In this document: positions 11,311-21,897 of the stretch, piece by piece | How positions within the stretch are numbered: position 1 is the stretch's first letter | Layout: each line of letters starts with the position of its first letter | NCBI GenBank assembly: GCA_037893245.1 | Contig: JBAIAA010000398.1 | Location: 620,001-684,000, forward strand | DNA from: Crossaster papposus | Taxonomy: Eukaryota > Echinodermata > Asteroidea > Velatida > Solasteridae | Length of the DNA: 64,000 nt | Direction of reading: 5' to 3' | Notes under the pieces: model-generated | Databases searched by the model: none | What the model was told of the DNA's origin: nothing | Seen by the model: only the letters and a program-made list of their open reading frames with translations | Position numbers and translations under genes: made by a program

Positions 11311-13734
11311 ATGGGGTTTAGGTTACTAAAAGAAAAGAAAAAAGAACAAACTAGACATGTGTTTGTGGACAAACACAGAGCTGTTTCGAGTGTCTTACAT
11401 TATTTTCAATATGTGTGTGTGGTGGTCTATGTGTGTGCCAAGTCTCAAGTCGATCAAATTTACGAAAGTGTCAAAGTCAATAGTCTAAAGAAAAACGTGT
11501 ACAAAACCTATGGGGGACAAATTGAACCTTTAACGTGACGTCACGTGACCTTGAATGACGCAATCGTGCCGAATTTCTTCCAGAACCATATATGAGTGAT
11601 GTTCTAAAGGTATGCCAAGTCTCAAGTCGATCAGATGTACGAAAGTGCCAAAGTCAATAGTCTGAAGAAAAACGTGTACAAAACCTATGGGAAACAATTG
11701 AAACTTTAACGTGACGCCCCGTGACCTTGAATGACGTAATCGTGCCGAATTTTTTCTAGGGCCGTCTGTGGATGGTGGTCTAAGTGTGTGCCAAGTCTCA
11801 AGTCGATCGGATGGACTAAAGTGTTAAAGTCAATAGTCTAAAGAAAAACGTATACAAAACCAATGGGAGAAAAATGTGAACCTTTAATGTGACGTCACGT
11901 GACCTTGAATGACACAATCGTGCCGAAGTTCTTTCAGAAACATCTGGGGGTGGTGTTCTAAGTGTATGCTAAGTTTTAAGTCGGTCGGATTTACCGAAGT
12001 GCCAAAGTCAATAGTCTGAAGAAAAACGTGTACAAAACCTATGGGGAAAATTAAACCTTTAAAGTGACGTCACGTGACCTTGAATGACGCAATCGAGCCA
12101 AATTTCTTCTAGGACCATCTGTGGGTGGAGGTCTAAGTGTACACCAAGTCTCAAGTCGATTGGAATCACCAAAGTGCCAAAGTGTATTGGCAGAACAAAC
12201 GTGTGTAAATCCTATGGGTAAAAACACTGAAAGTGGAAAAAAAAAAAAGGAAAAAAAAAAAAAAACTAGACATGTGTTTGTGGACAAACACAGAGCTGTT
12301 TCGGGTTTTCAAAATTGACTTTCAATATTTGTGTGATGGTCTAAGTGTGTGCCAAGTCTGAAGTCGATCGCATTTACCAAGTGCCAAAAATATTGTTGGT
12401 TGAAAAAAACATGTACAAATCCTATAGTAAAAAATGCACCTTTAATGTGATGTCACATGATACCCGATGATGTCATCATGATCTCATCTTAATTTTCGTC
12501 TGTAACACATCCTGGAATGCTTGCATACCAAGTTTAACCCCAATCGGGCCTGTACTTCCAGAGATAGAGGGTCCTAAAAATTGCACCTTTAATGTGACGT
12601 CACATGACACCCGATGACGTCATCATAATGTCATCTTAATTTGTGTCTATAACTCATCCTGGAATACATGAATACCAAGTTTGACCCCAATCGGACCTGT
12701 ACTTCCAGAGATAGAGGGTCCTACAAACTGCACCTTTAATGTGACGTCACATGACACCCGATGACGTCATCATAATGTCATCTAATTTTTGTCTATAACT
12801 CATCCTGGAATACATGAATACTAAGTTTGACCCCAATCGGACCTGTACTTCCAGAGATAGAGGGTCCTAAAATCTGCCCCTTTAATGTGACGTCACATGA
12901 CCCACGATGACGTTATCCTGACGATTTTCCCCTTGGCCCTCCTGGGTATGGTGGTCGAGGTGTGTGCTAAGTCTGAAGTCGATCGGATTTACCAAATTGT
13001 CAAATTCAATAGTCTGAAGAAAAACGTGTACAAAACCTATGGAGAAAATTGAACCTTTAATGTGACGTCACATGACACCCGATGATGTCATAATTACGTC
13101 ATCTTAATTTTCGTCTATAACACATCCTCGAATACTTGCAAACCAAGTTTGACCCCAACCGGACTTGTACTTTTAGAGTTAGAGGGTCTTAAAAACTACA
13201 CCTTTAATGTGACGTCACATGACCCGCGATGATGTCATATTGATTATTTTTCTCTTGGCCCTCCTAAGGATGGCGGTCGAGGTCTGTGCTAAGTCTCAAG
13301 TCGATCAAGTCTACGAAAGTGTCAAAGTCAATAGTCTGAAGAAAAACGTGTACAAACCCTATGGGAAAAAAAATTGCACCTTTAACGTCACGTCACGTGA
13401 CCTTGAATGACGCAATCGTACCGAATTTCTTCAAGAGCCATCTGTGGGTAGTGTTCTAAGTGTATACCAAGTTTCAAGTCGATCGGATACACCAAAGTGT
13501 CAAAGTCAAGAGTCTAAAGAAAAACGTGTACAAAACCTATGGGAAAAATTTTACCTTTAACATGACGTCACGTGACCTTGAATGACGTAATCGCGACGAA
13601 TTTCTTCTAGGACCGTCCTTGGGTGGTTGTCTAAATGTATGCCAAGTCTCAAGTCGATTGGATTTAGCAAAGTGCCAAAGTGTATTGGCAGAACAAACGT
13701 GTGTAAATCCTATGGGTAAAAACACTGAAAGTGG

Positions 13735-13773
<39 letters not shown>

Positions 13774-16700
13774 TTAACGAAAACAAAAGCTGTTTCGGTG
13801 AAAAACCGAAACAGCTAAAAAAAAAAGAAAAACTAGACATGTGTTTGTGGACAAACACAGAGCTGTTTCGAGTGTCTTTCATTATGTGTGTGATGATCTT
13901 TTGTGTGTGCCAAGTCTTAAGTCGATCAGATTTACTAAAGTGTCAAAGTCAATAGTCTAAAGAAAAACGTGTACAAAACCTATGGTGGAAAATTGAACCT
14001 TTAACATGACGCCCCGTGACCTTGAATGACGTAATCGTGCCGAATTTCCTCTAGGACCGTCTGTGGATGGTGATCTAAGTGTGTGCCAAGTCTCAAGTCG
14101 ATCGGATTTACTAAAGTGTCAAAGTCAATAGTCTAAAGAAAAACGTGTACAAAACCTATGGGGGAAAAATTGAACCTTTAACGTGCTGTCACGTGACCTA
14201 GAATGACGCAATCGTGCCGAATTTCTTCCAGAACCATATATGAGTGATGTTCTAAGGGTATGCCAAGTTTCAAGTCGGTCGGATTTACTAAAGTGTCAAA
14301 GTCAATAGTCTGAAGAAAAACGTGTACAAAACCTATTGGGAAAAAATAGAAACTTTAACGTGACGCCCCGTGACCTTGAATGACGTAATCGTGCCGAATT
14401 TCTTCTAGGGCCGTCCGCGGATGGTGGTCTAAGTGTGTGCCAAGTCTTAAGTCGATCGGATTTACTAAAGTGTCAAAGTCAATAGTCTAAAGAAAAACGT
14501 GTACAAAACCAATGGGAGAAAAATGTGAACCTTTAATGTGACGTCACGTGACCTTGAATGATGCAATCGTGCCGACTTTCTTTCAGAAACATCTGGGGGT
14601 GGTGTTCTAAGTGTATGCTAAGTTTCAAGTCGGTCGGATTTACCAAAGTGCCAAAGTCAATAGTCTGAAGAAAAACGTGTACAAAACCTATGGGGAAAAT
14701 TTCACCTTTAACGTGACGTCACGTGACCTTGAATGACGCAATCGAGCCAAATTTCTTCTAGGACCATCTGTGGGTGGAGGTCTAAGTGTACACCAAGTCT
14801 CAAGTAGATTGGAATCACCAAAGTGCCAAAGTGTATTGGCAGAACAAACGTGTGTAAATCCTATGGGTAAAAACACTGAAAGTGGAAAAAAAAAAAAAAA
14901 GGAAAAAGAAACTAGACATGTGTTTGTGGACAAACACAGAGCTGTTTCGGATGTCTAAGATAACTTTCATTATGTGTGTGCCAAGTCTGAAATCGATTTG
15001 ATTTGTCAATTTTCCCAAGATATATAAGTTGAAAAATACGTGTACAAATCCTATGGGAAAAACTACACCTTTAAAGTGACGTCACATGACACCCGATGAT
15101 GTCATCATGATGTCATCTTAATTTTCGTCTATTACACATTCTGGAATACTTGCATACCAAGTTTGGCCCCAATCAGACATGTACTTCCAGAGATAGAGGG
15201 TCCTAAAATCTGCCCCTTTAATGTGACGTCATATGACCCACGATGACGTCATCCTGACGATTTCCCCCTTGGCCCTCCTGGGTATGTTGGTCGAGGTGTG
15301 TGCCAAGTCCGAAGTCGATCGGATTTACCAAATTGTCAAATTCAATAGTCTGAAGAAAAACGTGTACAAAACCTATGGAGAAAATTGAACCTTTAATGTG
15401 ACGTCACATGACACCCGATGATGTCATAATTACGTCATCGTAATTTTCGTCTATAACACATCCTCGAATACTTGCAAACCAAATTTGACCCCAATCGGAC
15501 GTGTACTTCCAGAGATAGAGGGTCTTAAAAACTGCACCTTTTGTGTAACGTCACATGACCCACGATGACGTCATCATGACGATTTGTCTCCTGGACCTCC
15601 TGGGGATGGTGGTCCAGGTGTGTGCTAAGTTTCAAGTCAATCAGATTCACCAAACTGTCAAATTAAATAGTCTGAAGAAAAACGTGTACAAAACCTATGG
15701 GGGAAAATTGCACCTTTAACGTGACGTCACGTGACCAAGAATTATGTAATCGCGACGAATTTGTTCTAGGACCGTCCTTGGGTGGTTGTCTAAATGTATG
15801 CCAAGTCTCAAGTAGATTGGAATCACCAAAGTGCCAAAGTGTATTGGCAGAACAAACGTGTGTAAATCCTATGGGTAAAAACACTGAAAGTGGAAAAAAA
15901 AAAAAGGAAAAAAAAAAAAAAGAAAAACTAGACATGTGTTTGTGGACAAACACAGAGCTGTTTCGACTGTCTAACGTTACTTTCAATATGTGTGCTATAG
16001 GTCTATGTGTGTGCCAAGTCTGAAGTCGATTGGATTTACACAAGTGCAAAAGATAAATTAGTTGAAAAAAACATGTACAAATCCTATGGAGAAAAATTGA
16101 ACCTTTAATGTGACGTCACATGATACCCGATGATGTCATCATGATGTCATCTTAATTTTCGTCTGTAACACATCCTGGAATACTTGCATACCAAGTTTGA
16201 CCCCAATCGGACATGTACTTCTAGAGATAGAGGGTCCTTAAAACTAAACCTTTAATGTGACGTCACATGACCCACGATGACGTCATTATTACGATTTTTC
16301 CCTTGGCCATCCTGGTGATGGTGGTCGAGTTATGTGCTAAGTCTGAAGTCGATAAAATTCACGAAAGTGTCAAAGTCAATAGTCTAAAGAAAAACGTGTA
16401 CAAACCCTATGGGGAAAAAAATTGCACCTTTAACTTCACGTCACGTGACCTTGAATGACGCAATCGTGCCATATTTATTTCAGAAACATCTGGGGGTGGT
16501 ATTCTAAGTGTATGCCAAGTTTCAAGTCGGTCGGATTTACCAAAGTGCCAAAGTCAATAGTCTGAAGAAAAACGTGTACAAAACCTATGGGGAAAATTAA
16601 ACCTTTAACGTGACGTCACGTGACCTTGAATGACGCAATCGAGCCAAATTTCTTCTAGGACCATCTGTGGGTGGAGGTCTAAGTGTATACCAAGTCTCAA

Positions 16701-16840
16701 GTCGATTGGATTTAGCAAAGTGCCAAAGTGTATTGGCAGAACAAACGTGTGTAAATCCTATGGGTAAAAACACTGAAAGTGGAAAAAAAAAAAAAGAAAA
16801 AAAAAAAAAAAAAGAAAAAAAAAAACTTTAACGAAAACAA
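11310..16840 (+). repeat. CRE/E-box satellite, 145-180 bp repeat units
   Basis: Tandem, diverged units of two interleaved types. Type 1 (about 175 bp) has GCCAAGTCTCAAGTCGATCG, GTCAAAGTCAATAGTCTGAA, GAAAAACGTGTACAAAACCT and CCTTTAACGTGACGTCACGT. Type 2 (about 145 bp) has ACCAAGTTTGACCCCAATCG, TACTTCCAGAGATAGAGGGT and CATGACACCCGATGACGTCA. Larger blocks recur: 11870-12300, 14510-14950 and 16440-16790 are nearly the same. Short ORFs inside are incidental translations of the units. Confidence 0.9.
13788..13816. repeat. 12-bp-stem hairpin after a long A-run
   Basis: AGCTGTTTCGGT, loop GAAAA, ACCGAAACAGCT: a perfect 12-bp stem. It follows a long A-rich run ending CTTTAACGAAAACAAA. The same hairpin is tandemly repeated at 16842-17031. 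Confidence 0.9.
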
Positions 16841-16841
16841 A

Positions 16842-17031
16842 AGCTGTTTCGGTGAAAAACCGAAACAGCTAAAAAAAACTTTAACGAAAACAAAAGCTGT
16901 TTCGGTGAAAAACCGAAACAGCTAAAAAAAAAACTTTAACGAAAACAAAAGCTGTTTCGGTGAAAAACCGAAACAGCTAAAAAAAACTTTAACGAAAACA
17001 AAAGCTGTTTCGGTGGAAAACCGAAACAGCT
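16842..17031. repeat. four tandem perfect hairpins (53-55 bp period)
   Basis: Stems at 16842-16870, 16895-16923, 16950-16978 and 17003-17031 are each AGCTGTTTCGGT/ACCGAAACAGCT with a 5-nt GAAAA loop (GGAAA in the last). They are joined by A-runs and CTTTAACGAAAACAAA. This block marks the right end of the satellite region. Confidence 0.9.
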
Positions 17032-17054
17032 AAAAAAATCAGAACAAAAACAAA

Positions 17055-17082
17055 GGCTTTTTCGCAAAATTGCGAAAAAGCC
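17055..17082. repeat. variant hairpin with 13-bp stem
   Basis: GGCTTTTTCGCAA, AA loop, TTGCGAAAAAGCC: a perfect 13-bp stem. Its sequence differs from the preceding four hairpins but its context is the same (AACAAAAACAAAG before, CAAAAAG after). Both strands of the stem differ, so the pairing rather than the sequence is preserved. Confidence 0.85.
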
Positions 17083-17705
17083 AAAAAGAAGAGGGAAAAA
17101 CAAGGTGTTCGTAAATTGGGCTAAATAAATTAGGGCAAGAGTTGCCCAATGCGGGAGATTTGAACAAGAACATGTTTTTGTGTAACTTGTATAAATGTAC
17201 ATGAAGGGAAGTAACCTTTTATAAAGTGCTATTGTGCAAAAAGTTTGACCTGGCCTACATTGTACCTTCTGATATTATATTTAAAAAAATAATAATAATA
17301 ATTTGACTGTAAAAACATAATTCACATAAGTGATTTCATTTAAACCAAATTTCCTAAATTCATATTGGTCTTAAGTTACACACATTAATGTATGAGAAAA
17401 ACATGGATTGAATGATCATTTGCAATAATTTTGTCAATACCGGGGTATTTTACAAAATTACATTTCTTCTTTAAAATAGGCCTTTCTGCTCTACATACAT
17501 GTACATACATCATATGTATACTTAGCACCCTAAAACATTTTCATAGATTTAGACACTATACATGTATGTCTTGCATGCACCGGTATGTTTTCTTTTGCAG
17601 AAATACATGTACCGGTACACATGTACAACAACATGAAGTTTGCAATTTTGTGTACAAAAGCTACACCACTGATTGTGAATATGATTTGTTACTGGTGACC
17701 ACTGC
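17083..17705. other. non-coding, nothing recognised
   Basis: AT-rich, with TACATGTAC and ACCGGTA palindromes near 17500-17625. No supportable gene. Confidence 0.4.
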
Positions 17706-18085
17706 CTGAATCCTGCAAAATCCTCCACTGGGTTTATGCCCAGTGTTACACCAATTGGAAACAGAAAAATAACTAAGTTTTACCTTCTAAAAATGGACAT
17801 GCCTGAACAAAATCTGACCTTCACAAGAGTTGTTTCCATGGTTACACCATTATGCTGAGTGCTCTGAAATCAGAGACACAATAAACAAAGCAGCCACAAC
17901 AGCTGTGTATGTGTACTGTTACAACAAGGAACCTATACACTGGACCAACACATGTTTCCTATCCTTGACACATCACAAAACATGTCTTTACTTGCATCTT
18001 CACTGTACATGTACATGAATCTATGGAAAATGTAAGGTCTCTAACCTTGCAAAATCATCCAGCATTAGTTTAGGCCTTATGACCT
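17706..18085. repeat. degenerate TCCTGCAAAATCCTCCA motifs, left part
   Basis: AATCCTGCAAAATCCTCCAC at about 17709 and GCAAAATCATCCAG at about 18047 begin a set of loosely spaced, degenerate copies of one motif. The set continues at 18360-18990 and again at 23510-24130. Confidence 0.5.
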
Positions 18086-18359
18086 GGGCCCAATTTCATA
18101 GCACTGCTTATCAGTTAGCGGAAAAGTTGTGCTAACTTTAGCAGAAAAATTTGCTAACCTTAAGCGCTATTTCACAGCGTTTTTGTGCTAACGTTTGCGC
18201 GCGCATGGAGATTCTACTGTTACGTCACTGATTTAAGCAAATTTTCCCGCTAGGTTAAGCATTCCTTTTGCTGCGCTTACTGCTTACGGCCCCCATGAAA
18301 TAGACGGAGGCTCGGTTAGCAGAAAATCGTGTGCTTAGCAGCGCTATGAAATTGGGCCC
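18086..18359. mobile_element. GGGCCCAATTTCATAGC MITE
   Basis: 274-bp element with inverted ends GGGCCCAATTTCATAGCACT and AGCGCTATGAAATTGGGCCC. The interior is GC-richer and has repeated GCTTAGC/GTTAGC words. Such ends are common in marine invertebrate genomes (general knowledge). The target duplication could not be fixed because the ends are palindromic. Confidence 0.85.
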
Positions 18360-18990
18360 TGGATCCTGCATTATTCTCCAGTGGCAAAAACCCCTAACTT
18401 CCTCAATCCTGCAAAATTCTGCCATTGATCATTAACTTCCTAGTGACCTGACAATCCTGCCAAATCCTCTGATGCATCAACTTCCAAGTGCCCTCAATCT
18501 TGCAAAATTCTCCAGTTGGCAAAGAGGATTTTTGAGGATTTGTGATATCTTTTGAACAAGTACGCTTTTCAACAGTATTTTTGTTGGTTACTTTTTAGTA
18601 GCTGAAAAAAAGGTATATTCCACCGTTCACTAACCTTAATTTTAAAATCCTCAAAAGTCCTCTTGTAAAATGCAGGAATTTTGGGGATCTGGCAAGGTTT
18701 TTTGGAAGTTGAAGAATCAGAGGATTTTGCAGAAGGTACATTGTAATTACTACCGATATATAGTTTTTTAATCCCTGCAGGAATATGGAGGATCCAGGTT
18801 ATCAGGCTCAATGTGACAAAAGAGGATTTTGAAGGATTGAGGTTACTGGGGATGTTATGTAGAAACGAGGATTTCGGCTGATTCAGGTTATCAGAATCAA
18901 TGTGACAAACAAGGATTTTGGAGGATTGAGGTTACTTGGGACAAGTAATTTTGGAGGATTCAGGTTGTTTGAATATATTGTACACAGACG
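18360..18990. repeat. AGGATTTTG(C/G)AGGATT motif array
   Basis: Up to about 18,500 the motif reads in the TCCTGCAAAATTCT direction. From about 18,520 mainly the complementary direction appears, for example GGATTTTGGAGGATTGAGGT at about 18912 and AATTTTGGAGGATTCAGGTT at about 18948. The two orientations meet near 18,530, giving a loose fold-back layout. Confidence 0.55.
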
Positions 18991-19157
18991 GGTCCAATAC
19001 ACTGCTTTAATAATAACATGTGCAATGCAGGTACAGCATAGAGAAAGGACCTTTCTTTATGGTACATATACATGGGCTTCTGTAGTTTGCAATGTTGTTG
19101 TGTCAAGCATTTACAGTGCATACATGTACAGTGTCTTGTTACACTGTACCCTGTACT

Positions 19158-19180
19158 GCTGACCTTTGTGAAAGGTCAGC
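19158..19180. repeat. perfect inverted repeat GCTGACCTTT-GTG-AAAGGTCAGC
   Basis: 10-bp perfect arms around GTG. They contain TGACCT and AGGTCA half-sites in everted orientation, upstream of the transposase gene. It may be a chance palindrome or a transcription-factor site. Confidence 0.5.
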
Positions 19181-19217
19181 TGTTTATATTCTTGCCGCCA
19201 CTTCCATTATTTAAGAG

Positions 19218-19360
19218 GTAAGTTTGCAAGTTATGTTGGTATAAAAAGCACAAATTCTTAGATTTTTGTTGACAATTATACATGCCAGTGAACCTACATT
19301 TGCAAGATATTAAAAGCTAAGTTTTACTTCTGTAATTTATGTAAAATTATTATCTTTTAG
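19218..19360 (+). other. candidate 5'-UTR intron of the transposase gene
   Basis: AAGAG|GTAAGTTTG at 19218 matches the splice donor consensus and TTATTATCTTTTAG|GGG at 19360 is a reasonable acceptor. Removing these 143 bases would place a short 5' UTR before the ATG at 19495. A GTTTATATT box lies about 35 bases before the donor-side exon. Inference from motifs only. Confidence 0.35.
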
Positions 19361-19494
19361 GGGGCTAAATATGACTGAAAATTGCTGCTAGTCCCCATTC
19401 ACATGAGTCATCATGACTTGACCACAAGCTACAAACCTTCAGCACTCAATCCCTATCTACTGAGGAGTAATAAGGAGTTTTTCTACTGAAAACC

Positions 19495-21837
19495 ATGGGT
19501 AAATCTGGAACAAGAAAGAAGTCAAAGAAAAGCAATAGAGAGCGGAGAGATGTATATTTTACTGGGGGAGATAATGTTGCAGGGAGTAGCAGAGGGCAGG
19601 AGCATGGAAGTTGGAATTTGAACGGTAAAAGTCGGGGGAGAAAAGGAGGTGCAGCTAAGAAAGCTGAGCTACCAGAATGCCAGGCTGTGCAGCTTAGTGA
19701 TGGGTTGCTGATGGGAAGAACTTACATGCACAGGGCAATGGCAGAAACCTCTGACAGCTCAGAGGAGGAGTTCGTGGACAACGCCTGTGTGTCCTCGTCA
19801 TCGGAAGAAGGCCAGTGGGAAGAGAGCAGCTATGAGGAGGAGGATGGGGCGGATAATGATAGGGAGAGGAAGGAGGAAGAGTACGACGATGACCAGGATG
19901 ATGATAAACAGGATGAAAATGAAGATGAGACGGGGAGTGACATTCCCGAACCTACACCAAAAAGAATGAAGCCATCTCCAAAGAAGGCTGGCACAAGGAA
20001 GAAATATCTGGACGCTGATTCTGATAATGACCCAGACCCGCCATTCGTTCTCCAGCAAGGTGCACCCCCTGACACACACGGATGGACACGGACTCTGACT
20101 GATGTTTGGGTGCAACCATTCAAGGCAGAAAATACACCTGGGCCCACCTTCAGAAGAAGCACGTCACCCCTTAAGTACTTCTTCCAGTTCTTCCCCCTGG
20201 CTCTGATGATGTACGTTGTCAAATGGACCAACTTGAAATTAAGGGAGGCAGGAAAGAAAGGAACCACCATCCAAGAGATTCGAGCCTGGTTCGGCCTTCA
20301 TTTCCTCATGGGCATTAACAAGCTGGCTAACTACCGTGGATATTGGTCCACCCACATTGCCCTACGAAATTCCATGATAGCCTCAACGATGCCCCGCAAT
20401 CGTTTTGATGATATCAACATGTATCTGGCATGCAATGATCCAGACAAGGACCCAGCCCACATTGCCGACAAAGCAAGACAGCAGCGATTCAAGAAAAAGC
20501 ATCCTCTTTACCCCCTCAAGCCTCTCTGGGACAAGGTGCGAAGACGCTGCATTCACCGCTACAATGCCCTCCGAGAATTAACTATAGATGAAGCCATGAT
20601 CAAATACAGAGGCTACAAAGCCAGCATTAGAAAAGTATTCATTCCCCTAGAACCTATCCCAGTAGGCTTCAAAATCTATGTCTTAGTGGAATCAGCTACC
20701 GGGGCCATCTTGAATTTCCTGGAACATCCTTTGCATTTAAACACCAAGATAACATCTATAGCAACTAAAGTAGCAAAGCACCACCTGGGCAGATTTCACC
20801 ATGTATACACCAACCGCCTGTTCACATCCATCCCGTTGGCCACAAGGCTACTCTTCTACAGTACTTATCTCACTGGTGCTGTGGAGTCCAATAGTCAAGG
20901 TCTGCCCAAAGATCTAAAGGGCAAGCTGAAGAGCATGAGGAAGGTTCGCAAAGGAACATTCTACTCTCGCCAGAATGGACAAATGGTTGTCACAATGTGG
21001 AAAGATAACAAGTCTATGGCGACGCTCTCCACAGCTCATCAGGGATGGAGAGATCCAAAGCAGCATACAGTCAGGCGCAAGGTATGGGATGACAGCGGTC
21101 ACAGTAAGACCAAGGTGGTACCAGCTCCGCCTCAAGCCATCGACTACATGGCAAACATAGGAGGAGTGGACCGTGGTGATCAACTCCGGGCCGTCTACTC
21201 CTGCTCCAGGAAGTCCCAATTCTGGTGGAAGAAAGTACTTTACTTCTTGATGGACTTAAGCAGAATGAACGCCTATATCTGCTTCATGAAGCACCACCAT
21301 CAAGAAGTAAATGCATCAGAGGACGGCTCAAGTGACGAGGATGCCACTTGTGGTCAAAATGACACCAAGCCACTGAGCCACAGCGAGTTCATCTTAGAGC
21401 TAGGAACACAGCTGATTGACGGCTATGCTGGAGGATCCACCAACCCCCAATGCAAAACTGTCTCAGGCCACAACATCAAAGGCCACTACAACGCGAAGAT
21501 GCCCGGCCTGTACCCAAAGCGATGCAGATGGTGCCTAAAAAATAATGGGGTGACAAAATCAGGTAGAGTGAAAACGACGAAGAGTGGCTGTGGAGTATGC
21601 ATGGTAAACCTGTGTCCTGGGCCTTGCTTCGTCAAGTTTCATAATGCTGCATTTCTACAGGGCTCTGAAACTACCACAACAGACACCACAAGGGAAGAGT
21701 CGGCACCTGAGCATACTGAAGAAGAAGACAAAGAACAAGAAGAAGAAGAAGAAGAAGACAAAGAAGAAGACAAAGAACAAGACAAAGAACAAGAAGAAGA
21801 AGAAGAAAGAAAACCCATAGCATTCAAGGTAGAATGA
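19495..21837 (+). CDS. piggyBac-like transposase (PGBD-like), probably catalytically altered
   Basis: An unbroken 780-codon ORF with a good Kozak start (AAAACCATGG). Residues 1-165 are basic then strongly acidic (Ser/Asp/Glu). About 215-605 matches the piggyBac DDE transposase fold: DNA-binding-like helices (PRNRFDDINMYLACNDPDKD), the first catalytic Asp in LTIDEAMIKYRG (D365) and a late Asp in IGGVDRGDQL (D559). The second catalytic Asp normally lies in a DNxF(F/Y)TS motif. Here that motif reads VYTNRLFTS, so Thr439 replaces it. The C-terminus has a cysteine cluster (CRWC at 677-680, then CGVC and LCPGPC) resembling the usual piggyBac zinc-binding tail, followed by an EEDKE-rich tail. PiggyBac enzymes excise and insert DNA at TTAA. 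Losing an active-site Asp should abolish this, so the gene is either a decaying copy or a domesticated, host-retained one. No terminal inverted repeats were found near it. Confidence 0.9.
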   Translation: MGKSGTRKKSKKSNRERRDVYFTGGDNVAGSSRGQEHGSWNLNGKSRGRKGGAAKKAELPECQAVQLSDGLLMGRTYMHRAMAETSDSSEEEFVDNACVSSSSEEGQWEESSYEEEDGADNDRERKEEEYDDDQDDDKQDENEDETGSDIPEPTPKRMKPSPKKAGTRKKYLDADSDNDPDPPFVLQQGAPPDTHGWTRTLTDVWVQPFKAENTPGPTFRRSTSPLKYFFQFFPLALMMYVVKWTNLKLREAGKKGTTIQEIRAWFGLHFLMGINKLANYRGYWSTHIALRNSMIASTMPRNRFDDINMYLACNDPDKDPAHIADKARQQRFKKKHPLYPLKPLWDKVRRRCIHRYNALRELTIDEAMIKYRGYKASIRKVFIPLEPIPVGFKIYVLVESATGAILNFLEHPLHLNTKITSIATKVAKHHLGRFHHVYTNRLFTSIPLATRLLFYSTYLTGAVESNSQGLPKDLKGKLKSMRKVRKGTFYSRQNGQMVVTMWKDNKSMATLSTAHQGWRDPKQHTVRRKVWDDSGHSKTKVVPAPPQAIDYMANIGGVDRGDQLRAVYSCSRKSQFWWKKVLYFLMDLSRMNAYICFMKHHHQEVNASEDGSSDEDATCGQNDTKPLSHSEFILELGTQLIDGYAGGSTNPQCKTVSGHNIKGHYNAKMPGLYPKRCRWCLKNNGVTKSGRVKTTKSGCGVCMVNLCPGPCFVKFHNAAFLQGSETTTTDTTREESAPEHTEEEDKEQEEEEEEDKEEDKEQDKEQEEEEERKPIAFKVE

Positions 21838-21870
21838 AAAGAAATTCACAGAGCTAGAAAAAAGTCAAAA

Positions 21871-21897
21871 AATAAAGAAAAAAAAGAAAGAAATAAA
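21871..21897 (+). promoter_or_regulatory. poly(A) signals after the transposase ORF
   Basis: AATAAA at 21871-21876 and again at 21892-21897, 34 and 55 bases past the stop codon in A-rich sequence. They are plausible 3'-end signals for the transposase mRNA. Confidence 0.5.

Noticed and set aside
11311-16458. Many 60-130 codon ORFs in the satellite
   Set aside because: They are recurrent translations of the tandem units and poly-A/poly-T runs, not genes.
19798-21849. Antisense Ser/Phe-rich ORFs opposite the transposase
   Set aside because: They are shadows of the acidic GAG/GAA/GAT-rich coding strand.
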